This document shows, in pieces, positions 1 to 10,193 of a DNA stretch of 64,000 nt (position 1 is its first letter; every line of letters begins with the position of its first letter). Source of the stretch: Panagrolaimus kolymaensis (Eukaryota; Nematoda; Chromadorea; Rhabditida; Panagrolaimidae); NCBI GenBank assembly GCA_028622995.1, contig JAJQJQ010000057.1, forward strand, positions 1,054,001-1,118,000, in the 5' to 3' direction. The notes beneath the pieces are model-generated. The model worked only from the letters and a program-made list of their open reading frames with translations, was not told where the DNA came from and did no database searches. A program made the position numbers and the translations under genes.

Positions 1-1914
1 TCCATCCACCATTCATTGTCATGCCTGCCTGTTGCTCAATGGCTTTTAATCCTTTCACTTTTTAATTCTCTTTTTTTCTTTACTTCTTTGCTATTTCTTA
101 TATTTTTAAACCCTGTCAGTGCCCAAAACAAAACACTAAGCACCCTAAAAGAAGTTCTTTTTTTTTTCTTTGTTTAATTAACTTTTCGTTTTCTGTTAAA
201 AAAACTTCCCTTTACTCTTCTTTTTTTTCTTTGTAAAAGACACATATTTGGAAAGAATTTATTTTAAAGCTAACTTTTTGATCTCTCTTGAGAGCACTTG
301 GAACAAAAAAGTTTTCCGTGAATTTGCCAACTACGAAATGGTAGGCATCCGACCCAAAAGACACAAAAATATAATTTTTATTTTTGTTTCCAAAGAAAAA
401 AGAAAATAAAAAAGAGGAAAAAGACATTCTTAATTTGAGAATTGTGTTTGATTTTATAAGAGTCAAGTTAAAAAATAAATTTTTTTGGAAGTTCGAAGAA
501 CACGCTGTTTGAAATAAAAAATGAAAGTGAATGCCTTATATTTTCTTGAAACCTTATTTGATTAGTTTCAAACCCTTTTAAAGCTTGATTCAATTATAGT
601 AATATTATAAGTTAAACACCTTTGTTTGTTCGATATATTTACTTATTTTTGTATTACTCTATTTTATTTGAAGAATTGCCAAAAAAGAGAAAGAACATCT
701 TTTAAAAAAAAAAGCCAATGTGCAACATCATAGTTTTTTTTGTTGTTCTTTAAAAATAAATCATAAAACTGAACTTTGGATTCTTTTTCCAATTTTTTTT
801 CGATTATAAAAAAATGCTTTGCTTCATCAAAGAATGAGTTGTTCTTAGTGGTTTGCTTTAACAATCGCTGCTGATAATAATAATTATCAAAGTTTATTGC
901 AAATAAACTAAAAAGCGTGTGTTGTCATAAAAAAAAGAATGTTTTTTTAATCTTTAAAAGTTATTGCAAAAATAATATATGGCTTTAATTTTCTTTAAAA
1001 AATAAAAAAAATATGAAACATATTTTGTTTTAGTCATAAAAAATTATTAAAACCTTCTGCATTTTTATTTTATTTTATTTTTTTGTTACAATACCACATC
1101 CACACCACGCATGCTTTTATTTTATATCTTCTTCCCTCTTTTTTTCTCTTCCAAATATCCAAGATGTGTCGTTGTTGGCCTTCTCTTTTTGTTTTATTTA
1201 ATAATAATATTAACCCCATAAAAATTTATTTGATTAAAGTTGTTGTTCCATGGAAATAAAAAAAAAGACACAGATTCAATGCCTTTCAAAAAAAACCGCA
1301 TAGTTGCTGTTTTTTTTTGTTTTGTTTTGTGAATATTTTTATTTTTTCTTCTTCTACTTTCTATGTGTTACTACATTTAAAAAAGTTTTGTAACAAAAGA
1401 AAAAACAATTTATTTTTTGTTTTGTTTAAAAGCTTATCACAAGTTCCATCTTTAACGTTTAAAATTATTTATGTATGTTTTGGTTCCAGAGAGATTTTTT
1501 TGGAACATTTTTCTTGGCGTTTTTTATAGGAGAAGTGTCATGTTATCAATTACCACAACATAACAATCTTATTTGCCATCTAATATTTGAGTTTTTTTTA
1601 GTACAGTATATTTTTGTAGACGATAAAAGCTTTCACAAAAAATTCACCAATTTTTTTAGAAAGATAACCACTTTGTTAACAAAAAAAAATGTTCTAATTA
1701 TCTATGTAAATTTCCTCAAACTCGTGTTTCACGCGGCTTTGGCTCCTTTTTTTATTAGGCTTTTATTATTTTTTACGCTTCAAAATGCCAAAAAAAGCGA
1801 AATCATCCGCGATTGCTCGCAACTTTATTATTTCTCGCGCTGTTTTGACTTGTCTCAATGAATCGTTCGTTCACTTTTTTATAGTTTGTTTCTTGACTAA
1901 CCATGTTTACTTTT
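1..1914. other. Non-coding region upstream of the GOPC gene
   Basis: The stretch is AT-rich with long A and T homopolymer runs. Open frames occur (for example 1475-1861 on +), but their translations are dominated by F, K, I, L and N and show no domain, no splice-compatible neighbour and no good start context, so I do not call them genes. It probably holds the promoter and outron of the downstream gene. Confidence 0.6.
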
Positions 1915-1916
1915 AG
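1910..1916 (+). promoter_or_regulatory. Probable trans-splice or 5'UTR 3' splice site of the GOPC gene
   Basis: A TTTTAG acceptor ends at 1916, 22 bp before the ATG at 1939. No 5' exon with a matching donor is visible, so a spliced-leader acceptor is the simplest reading. The choice between leader and UTR intron is inference. Confidence 0.4.
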
Positions 1917-1938
1917 GCCCATTCCTTGTTTTAATAAA

Positions 1939-3546
1939 ATGACAACAACGCCTGCTTCAACGCCATCAACTTCAGAATCGGTAACAATAAAGGAACCAAG
2001 AAATCTAAAGCTTGGAGTTTTACCAAAATGCTCTCAAAGTTCTTCAAGTTTTCGTCAATCATCAGTTGCTGCTTCAGCTTTTCAACGACCCACTCCAGTT
2101 TTAACATGGTTGGATGTACTTGAAAAAGACTTTGATAAATCTTTTGTTGATCTTGATCTTCTCATTGGTGAAGTTGATAGTGATCAATCTGAATTAACTT
2201 TTGAAGCTCGACAAAAGATGAGTGCAATTAGTGGATGCTTTGCACAATTAGTACATAAAACTCAATCGTTGTTCCAAAAGAATGTTAGATTAGAGGTTAG
2301 TTTTCTTTGTTTTCCATTCTGATTATATTATTGCTTTTTAGCAAGAAGTTGAAGAGCTTAAAGATGATCTCAGTTCTTCGATATCTTCACAATCTGAACT
2401 TGAAATGGAATCTCAAAATCTTATGCTTCAAGTTCATTCGCTTCAATGCCAACTTTATTCTAAGAATGCGCCTCATGAATCTGATATGATTAAAAAGAAA
2501 ATTGTATTTATCATTTCTTTTGTTTATGTATGTGATTCTAAACTATAATTTCAGGAACAAGAATTGAATGGATTTCGGGCAAAATTCCTACCACCTGCAA
2601 AATTAAAAGCTGAAGTTTCACTTTTGAAAAAAGAAAATACCAAACTTCATTCACTTGTTTCCTCGATGCAAACTGAAATTTATGGTGCTCGCTTAGCAGC
2701 AAAATATTTGGATAAAGAACTTGCAGGAAGGATTCAACAAATCCAACTTCTTGGACGTGATATGCGTGGAGCTGAACATGTAAGTTTGCGTTATGATATA
2801 ACTTTGTCATTTATTGTTTCATTCCTTTAGGATCGACTTTGGAATCAACTTGAAGCTGAAATACATCTTCATCGTCATAAAACTGTGATAAAAGCTTGTC
2901 GAGGACGTGAAGGCTTGAAACGTCTAGCATATCCAGCATCAAACAATGGTCTAAAATATCAAAAAGGAATTGGTAAAACTCGTACAGTAACTTTAACCAA
3001 ACAATCTCATGAAGGTCTTGGTATTTCTATTACTGGTGGAAAAGAACATGGTGTTCCTATTTTAATTAGTGAAATACATCCTGACCAACCTGGTGAACGC
3101 TGTCAAAATTTGTTTGTTGGAGACGCCATTTTATCTGTCAATGGAATTAGCCTAAAATCTGTTAAACATTCTGAAGCTGTTGCTATTTTATCAAAAGAAG
3201 TGAGTTTGTCTGCTTTTTCTTAAATTTAACAAGTATAATAGTCTCAAATACAATATTCCCTAAATCTACTTTCTAACAAGATTTTTTTCAGATGGTTGAA
3301 AACAATGAGCTCACTTTTGACGTCGTTTATGTTTCGCCTGATGCTGATTCAGACGATGATGGAGACGTGTTAATTGAAACGGATAATGGTTCAATGGTCA
3401 ATATCTATGACGTTTTTGATGGTGGCGAAACTTCTCGATCAAGCAGTGCTTCAAATCCTCCGCCACTAAAGTATGGAAAATCACCTGAAAATGTCCCAAT
3501 AATGGAAAATAATAATGAACCAAATGAAGCTGCTGTTGAAAATTAA
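1939..3546 (+). CDS. gopc-1: GOPC/PIST/CAL-type Golgi PDZ and coiled-coil protein
   Basis: Five exons (1939-2295, 2342-2503, 2555-2779, 2831-3199, 3292-3546) join in phase 0 throughout to give 455 aa, close to the usual length of animal GOPC. Residues about 60-260 are Glu/Lys/Leu-rich and fit the coiled coils that bind Golgi and SNARE partners. A PDZ domain lies at about 299-384, with the carboxylate-binding loop GLGI at 310-313 followed by the family's typical [19 protein letters not shown] stretch, and then an acidic segment ([11 protein letters not shown]) as in vertebrate GOPC. The family acts at the trans-Golgi, sorting membrane proteins through their C-terminal PDZ ligands. The start at 1939 is preferred because an acceptor-like TTTTAG sits between the upstream in-frame ATG at 1903 and this ATG. 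The symbol follows C. elegans and rests on family identity. Confidence 0.93.
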
Positions 3547-4040
3547 AATTAAACCCTTATTTCTTGTAATTGTAAATATATTTATTAGGTGCTTCTAATG
3601 TTTACAAATTAACTTGTAATTAATACTAAATAAAATAATAAATATTTATGAATTGCCTAAACATTGTATTAACATTTTTATGATTTATCTAAAGCACTTA
3701 CATTATAGCAAAAGTGAAAATCATAAAAACTACCAGTGCTAACACCTAAATTTTTTATGTTCCACAAACTTTAGAAAAATCTGTAGGTGATGAGATATGT
3801 ATCAGGGATCCGAAAGGCTTTGGTCTCGACTTTCATAGTCTCGTGGATTTGATATTCATTGTGATGTCCAATGATATGCGCACTGGGGCCAAATAATAAA
3901 TACAAGCCTGATAGCAAAATAATACAAGACAAAATTATTTTTTCAAATTTATTAATACAAAAAGATCAAAGAATAAAAATGAACAATATAAAAGGATACA
4001 AAAATCAGGTAAAATAAAAAAATGGATTTTAACAATTCAA
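3547..4040. other. Convergent spacer
   Basis: The spacer separates the 3' ends of the GOPC gene and the unrecognised minus-strand gene. It holds the GOPC poly(A) signal; nothing else is recognisable. Confidence 0.5.
3629..3634 (+). promoter_or_regulatory. Polyadenylation signal of the GOPC gene
   Basis: AATAAA lies about 83 bp after the stop codon, in a spacer before the convergently transcribed neighbour. Confidence 0.5.
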
Positions 4041-5485
4041 TCATAATTCATCGGAAGAGTAACGAATATTGCAATCTCCCTGACCACCTGTTTGGAAGCG
4101 GCACTGAATACAATCACGTTTCTCATTACGTTTCTTGATCACCTTCTTTAATAATTCTCTATGTACTTCCATAGCTTCATCAAATGGATCAATTTCAATT
4201 CCACGCTCGTCGTCTTCGCCATCATCACCTTCATTTACATCTCTGTTTCTGATAACATTTTCATATTCACCTTCGTCTCCATATAAACCTAAAAAAAAGG
4301 ATTCCAACTGGTAAGAAAAGAAGAAGAAATTCAAGTCGATAATTTTATCAGGAATTTGAAAATCAGGACCCTAAAAAAAGATAAATGATTGTGTATCCTT
4401 GATTAGAGAAATTAACACATACACCAAGAACTTGAAAAAAAGCTTCAAAGTTGAACATTTCATATTCGCACATGAAAGAAAAGTTTCCGATTGTAGGGTT
4501 AGCTTTGATATAACTAGCAAAAACTACAAAATCTTCTAGTTTTTCAAACTTCTGTCGCACCTTCGCACTAAAGCTGAAAATGGAAACATTTAAAAAAGTT
4601 GTAAACGTTTTTTAGACTTACTGAACATTTGTTTTGTTGCTGATCATACTTGATTGAGGATTAATAAAGTCGGTGAACAGGTAGTGCTCCTTGTCATTGA
4701 GTTTTACATCCAAGATAATACTTCGAGATTTAAATCGAGAAAGAACACGCTTCGCAAGATTTGGTGGAAAATAACCTTGAAGAACAGCCTGAAAATAATT
4801 ATTCATATAAGGATTTGGATTCAAATGTGCTAGTAATATTCTAATGTGTCAAGAGAAAAAAAAACATACCGCGATATTTCTATGCCAAATGAAAGTATCA
4901 CGATAGTAAGCATCGGAGGTAAATAAACGATCCAAGAAATCATTGAATTCAGTACCATCTTTGACAATAAAATTATCACGTGTGGTCAAACAGATACTGC
5001 CATCAATGAACATGCGAGAAGCTAAAAATTCGATACCATCCATGTATTCTTGGTCTTGAAGTTTGAGAGTGTGGCACGTAGGAATAGAACTAAAATAAGT
5101 ATATTAATAACAATAAAAATATTAAAATAAGAAAAACATACTCATCAATTGTTCCATCTGCTTTATATCTCACCGTAGGATCCTGTAATAAATCTTCAAA
5201 TCCGAACACAAATGGACAAGTAATTCTAAAAAGTTAAAAGTTATTAGATTCCAAATTAATAAAAGATAAAACATACTCAGCCGTGATAGATTTTTCAAGA
5301 TGCTTGTTCATGTCAAATAGAAGATGAAAACGACGAACTGGAAAACGGCATTCAGGAATTTGACCAGAGTATTCACTTATTTCAATTAGAGTTTCATGCA
5401 TGCGACGATTTGCCTTGTTTGATGACGTAATAATCAAACGCTTGTCCAATGCTAGCGCGAATCTAAGCTCATTTATAGGGTCCAT
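4041..5485 (-). CDS. Unrecognised protein, 386 aa, six exons
   Basis: Exons 5485-5277, 5225-5142, 5089-4870, 4788-4622, 4573-4423 and 4370-4041 have good GT/AG sites and matching phases (2,2,0,2,0), giving 386 aa. I recognise no domain. The chain has no signal peptide or membrane helix. Visible features are an N-terminal block rich in Arg/His (RRMHETLIEISEY), a middle part with many aromatic residues, and a C-terminal acidic run (EGDDGEDDERG) followed by a Lys/Arg-rich helix and a CIQC pair. An F-rich stretch at the start of the last exon (about residue 292) looks out of place and could hide a small error or an unmodelled intron. An acceptor-like TTTTTTTAG about 85 bp before the ATG may receive a spliced leader. 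The gene is divergent from the secreted-protein gene. The consistent exon phases make it a real gene; its function is unknown. Confidence 0.78.
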
Positions 5486-6342
5486 TTTGATTTTATTGCA
5501 AACTTTGTTTTAAAAAAGGTGATTGAAAAATGATGTTGAAAATAATTATCGTTGTCTGCGGTTGAAACCTAAAAAAAGTTGAAATGAATTAAAAAAAATA
5601 CGGTATGAAGTCTTCGCTGCAAAACATAGAGTCGTTTTAAAGACCTTGAAAGTTTTATGATTTTTTGTCGATTTTTTTTTAGCAACAACAACAACAACAA
5701 CAAGCACCTTATTTTTGCTTTAATATTTACCACCATTTCAATTATAAAAATAAAAAGTATCATTAAAAAGCGTACATTTTGAAAAAATAAAATAAAGAAA
5801 GAAAGGATTAACAACCTAACCACTCTTACGAAATTGATATTCAAAAGCAAATATTCATTATTTCTAAATAAAGGTTCTTTGAAGTATCGTCGATTAAATT
5901 CGTTTTCATAATTTAAAATTTTTTTAAAAATAATTTTCTTTCTTTTTTTATTGCGAAATAAGTTTTTTTATGAAAATAAATGGGTTTCATTTTGATTTTT
6001 TTTTGCAATCTTTCATTCTTACTACTTTGGCTATTATTATACAATACAAAACTAAATCCAACTATCTCATCTCAAGTTTTTGTAAGGTTTTTTTCCAAAT
6101 CATCCTAAATATTTTGTTTTTAGTTTTGTAGAAAATAGAAAATTCGATTTACATCATTTTTCGAAAATAATGTTTAAACTTTTCGAAGATGATTCTTTTT
6201 TTGAAAATCAAAATGATTCATTTACCATCATAAATCATGGAATTATTAATCATTTTGTTAGAAGCGTTTGGTTCAATATAAAAGAAAGAAACATATGAAG
6301 TAGCAAACATCATTCATCCATTTGTAAAAATATTCACGAAAA
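5486..6342. other. Divergent promoter region
   Basis: The spacer separates two divergent genes. It is AT-rich, holds a short CAA repeat near 5683-5703 and a TATA-like site close to the right-hand gene. No coding sequence is supported. Confidence 0.5.
6277..6284 (+). promoter_or_regulatory. TATA-box-like element
   Basis: TATAAAAG lies 59 bp before the ATG of the secreted-protein gene, within a short spacer without an obvious trans-splice acceptor. In an AT-rich genome such a match can occur by chance, so this is only suggestive of a strong core promoter. Confidence 0.35.
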
Positions 6343-7129
6343 ATGTTTGTGGTTTTTTGTTTTATGCTTTTAGCATGTCAAGTGTTGGCTGGCCCATCAA
6401 TTACTGAAGAAATTTGGTCTTCAATTTTTAAAGGACATCCTCCACAAGTGGATATTCCTTTGTTACCTGCCCAATTGCCTTATATCGGAGCTTACCCTCA
6501 TAGTCATATTTTGGCTCAACAACAATTAGGTTACGAGTGAGTTTAAAAATCAAAAAAAAGATTTTTAAAAAATCGTGTCATAGCTGTCGAAAATTTCGTG
6601 AACGATGATTCAAGTTTTAGTGTGCTAAATAAAAATTCATGGAGCTTGTCTTCTAACATTGCCTTACTTTAATCCCTAAAAAAAGATAAACAAAATTATA
6701 AATTTGGGTTTCAGCGTCAACACAAACCGTTTTGGTCCAGTTTATTATTCTCAAAATAACGAACTTTGTGGAAATTTTAATGGAGCAATAAAATGTAATC
6801 GTTACCGCGTTTTAAAATATACACGGTCTCGTAGTCAAGAGTAAGTTGCTTGCTTCTTTCCATCATAATTAATCAAGTTTTTTCCCCTATTCAGATATGA
6901 TTGTGTTAGCTTTAATGAAGCAACTAACAACACTCGTTACACTCCTATTTCTTACGCTGGAGTTTTTGCTGCAATTATCGAAAAACAATACATTGGAAAT
7001 TATGGTGAAATTTGTAATCAAGGCGAAGTTTGCGTCATTGCTAAAGATTTCAATGGAAATACAGTCAGCTATAAAGGCATTACTGCGATAAATCAAAATG
7101 CATGTTTCATTATTCGTAAATATGTTTAA
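6343..7129 (+). CDS. Small secreted protein with six cysteines, function unknown
   Basis: Exons 6343-6536, 6715-6840 and 6895-7129 join with phases 2 and 2 to give 184 aa. Residues 1-16 form a classic signal peptide (hydrophobic core, cleavage expected after VLA). The mature part begins with a Pro/His/Gln-rich segment and is followed by a domain with exactly six cysteines (in CGNFN, IKC, YDC, ICNQ, EVC and ACF), which suggests three disulfides. One N-x-T/S glycosylation site is seen at NNT in exon 3. No membrane helix follows the signal peptide, so export to the body fluid, gut lumen or cuticle surface is likely. I do not recognise the family. Confidence 0.8.
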
Positions 7130-7835
7130 GTTTAATTTAAACCAATAAAGCCATTTTTCGCCCAAATTAACTTTGCTTTTTAATATAAACTTTGTAATTA
7201 CGTCATTTATTTTTTTCTTTTTGTGGCTTGCTTGTTTTCTTCATTTTATGTGTATTTTCAAAATGTTATGGCTTATTCTAAGTTTTTAAAACAATGAATT
7301 TTACATTAAAAAATAAAGTTCCCTTGGAAACTCATGAATTGTATCTAAAATAACAAATGCTTAGAATGAAAGCAATTAATTATCCAAGTAGTAGTATGCA
7401 CAGGTAAAACTCTTTTTTTAAATATGTACTTTTTTGCTTCTTTTGAAAATTTTATACGTGAAAAACATTTCCAATAATTTATAAAATTTCATTAACCTTT
7501 ATTTATGGCGCGAATCATTAATTAATTTTATAATACTATTAATTTTTTTAGGTTTTATTTTTCTTTGTTAAAGACTACCAACTATTTTTTTTTTTGAGAA
7601 TTCAAGCATTACGATGGAGATTTTATCATGATTTCTCCTCCATGGCTTCTCCTCTTTGTGAGTCCATAATTTGTTCGACAATGTAAAACTTTTAAAGAAA
7701 AGGCAAACTCATAGGTTCTTTTTATCACACATATTTCCATGGCAGTGTTATCTACTGTAAGAACACCAATTAGAATTAATTTAAATAAATTTATTTCATA
7801 AAAAAAAATGTGTAAAAAATAAATTTATTTTAAAA
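7130..7835. other. Convergent spacer
   Basis: AT-rich DNA between two 3' ends. Apart from the poly(A) signal near 7144 nothing is recognisable. Confidence 0.5.
7144..7149 (+). promoter_or_regulatory. Polyadenylation signal of the secreted-protein gene
   Basis: AATAAA is located 15 bp after the stop codon, giving a very short 3'UTR. Confidence 0.5.
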
Positions 7836-9049
7836 TTATGAGGATGTAACTGGCCCAGCTCGTTTTATTAAACTATGCGTAATTACTGATGAAAATAAAG
7901 TTTGTTGTTTTGGTATTGGTTGAGATTGGCTGATTCTAACGATAACGGAAACTTCATGAATAACTTTCATTTGAAGAACACATCTTCGAATTTGAGGACT
8001 AATAAAAAATAAAAACCATGGAAGGGATAAATTAATAAAATCAAGGACATATGCTTGAATGCTAAGTAAAAAATAAATTGTTGGAAGATTTTTTACTACT
8101 GTAAACATAACCTAAAATCAAATTTTTTAAAATTCGCGACAATAATCCAAGCAATGAAAGATTTTCTTTCTTCGAGCCAAAGCTCTCCGCTTCATTTTTT
8201 TTTGTTGTTGCAATTTACTATATTTTAACTTACTTGCATTCCAGCAAAGGCTAAATGATTAAAAAGCATAAATGCTGTAAAAATAAATAATCGTTTTCGA
8301 GCATCTTTATTTCCTTTTTGGGTTTCATCAAAAGTTGTAGGTTTTTTAGCCGAAATAATTAAATAACCCAAAACACACAAATTTGACGCGAGTGAACCAA
8401 TTGCGGTGATAAGAACAAAACAAAGCATAACAATACTATTTTTAATTATTTCTTTTCTTTCACCCCAATCAAACCCTTGTTCAAGATCATCAGGGTTTAT
8501 TCGTTTGAGGCTAACATCAGTGAAACACATTTTAATCACGAAAATTGTTGGGAATGCAAAAACAAAAATCATTATAAATGCTAAATATTTTTCCCAAAAA
8601 CTATTATAATGAGTTTTTAAAATAACAACTGAGGAACGATTAAAATTTAAAATTAATGAAGTAAAAAGTTCAGCATAAATAAAATAAAATGCACACATGT
8701 GTAAAAATGTACCAATCCATGAACGCTCTGGTAAAGCTTCCATAATGAACAATAAACATGGAGTATATCGAATTCGATTATACAAATATAAAAATATGGT
8801 ACTTAATATTGCCTAAAATAGTATTTGTAAAATTAATGGAAAGAGCTTATAATAATTATCCAATGTTAAGAAACTTACGGTAATCGAAGAGCAAGAATAA
8901 ATTTTATAAAAATTTGTTCCAAGTTCTTCTTTATTTCGTCTGCTAAAAATTGCAACAAGAATTACGATATGGGCAATCAAAGAAGGAATTGTATAAATAA
9001 GTGGTAAAAGTCCTTTTAAATTTGCTTGATATCTCGCATCCTCAAGCAT
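7836..9049 (-). CDS. Serpentine chemoreceptor, Srg-like seven-helix GPCR
   Basis: Three exons (9049-8879, 8812-8234, 8111-7836) join in phase 0 to give 341 aa; an in-frame ATG at 9124 would add 25 hydrophobic residues. Seven hydrophobic segments can be followed: one in exon 1 (PLIYTIPSLIAHIVILVAIF), a second over the exon 1/2 border, four in exon 2 and the last in exon 3. The segment FYKIYSCSSI, the Trp-rich loop after helix 2 (ALPERSWIG), the loop ending in FDWG before helix 5, and the last helix ending in SLPWFLFF then SPQIRR resemble nematode Srg receptors. These proteins detect chemicals in sensory neurons through G proteins. The class (Srg rather than Sru or Srv) is my best reading from memory. 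The gene stands alone here, without tandem copies. Confidence 0.83.
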
Positions 9050-10185
9050 TTTTGATGAATCAAGAAAATATAAAAACAAAACTTTCAAGAAATTTAGAAA
9101 TTTACAAACGAAATATATGTACATTCGCTTCAGACAAATACAATTGTTTTACCTTTTTCATACCATTGTAAATTATTTTTTAGTGTGCCGCCACGCCTAT
9201 TTACTTTCTTTCATAATTTAATTTACAATTGTTTCTAAAGAAAATTAAGTAAAAATGTTTGTATTTTTCACGCACATCAAACAGTAAAATTTTATGGAGA
9301 AACAGCTTTTTCTTAACATAATTAATCACGTAAGAAAGAATTTTTTATTTGCGGACTACAATCAGTGACATATTATTAATTAAAATAAATTAATTAACTA
9401 AGATTATAATGCGTGCAAAGGAAAAAATACTTATCAACAATAAATTTAAAACAAAAATCTTCATAATGTTGCTAGATGCCTGTATAGTCTATATATCAGA
9501 TATTTAAATACGATGCAAAAAGTTTCAAATTATAAATTATAATTAACATAATTATGAATTTTGAATTTATACATGAATTCTGAATAAATTATGTTATCTT
9601 AGTGTTGTAGTTGAATGGAACTAGGGTTGTCGAATTTCCCGGGAAATGGGAAAATGGGGAAATTTCCCGGGAAATTTCCCGGGAATTTTCCCGCTACAAA
9701 CCTTCACAAAGTCTTACAAAGTTTAACAAAGTTATAGCAACTTTTGTAGAACTTTGTTAGACTTTGTGAAACTTTGTAAGGGTTTGTAGCGGGAAATTTC
9801 CCAGGAAAAATCGGGAAATCTTTTTTGACAACCCTAAATGGAACGAATTAACGATTAATTACAAACTAAAAAAAGGAAATGAAATTTATCTCAACTTTAA
9901 AAAATAATATATGAAAAATGAGTTTCGAATAAAAATTGCAAAACGTTTTTTGAAACTTCTTAACAAATGAAAACACAAACGCCTCGCCTTTATGAATAGG
10001 TCGTAAAAGCAAAAAAAATAAAACAGCTATTCTTTTCAAGATCAACTACAAAACGTAATATTTTGTTAGAACTATTTTTTTACTAACACTTGAATAAACA
10101 ATTTTTTATTTTATTATAAAAGCGTTTTTTACTTCCAAAGTCAAATTAAAAATGACAGAATTAGATGTCAATGATTTAGGAGAAT
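9050..10185. other. Spacer between chemoreceptor and nhr-23, with a hAT-type insertion
   Basis: The two flanking genes are divergent, so both promoters should lie here. It contains the 215-bp element at 9622-9836 and, close to nhr-23, a short upstream ORF at 10152-10193. Nothing else is recognisable. Confidence 0.5.
9622..9836. mobile_element. Non-autonomous hAT-type element (MITE), 215 bp
   Basis: The element starts with TAGGGTTGTC and ends with its exact reverse complement GACAACCCTA. It is flanked on both sides by the same 8 bp, AATGGAAC (9614-9621 and 9837-9844). Eight-bp target duplications and termini fitting (C/T)A(A/G)NG are established hAT features. The inside is a long imperfect hairpin: the stretch CGCTACAAACC near 9690 pairs with GGGTTTGTAGCG near 9780, with repeated CCCGGG motifs and several CTTTGT/ACAAAG copies. 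There is no room for a transposase, so mobilisation must have come from a full-length relative. Confidence 0.88.
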
Positions 10186-10193
10186 ATGTTTAA
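10152..10193 (+). other. Short upstream ORF overlapping the nhr-23 start
   Basis: A 13-codon ORF ([13 protein letters not shown], then TAA) opens 34 bp before the modelled nhr-23 ATG at 10186 and overlaps it in another frame. It cannot be joined in frame to the next exon. It could reduce translation from the first ATG or show that the true start is elsewhere. Confidence 0.35.

Noticed and set aside
1475..1861. 128-codon open frame upstream of the GOPC gene
   Set aside because: Translation is Phe/Leu/Lys-rich without motifs, in AT-rich spacer DNA, and no splice partners fit.
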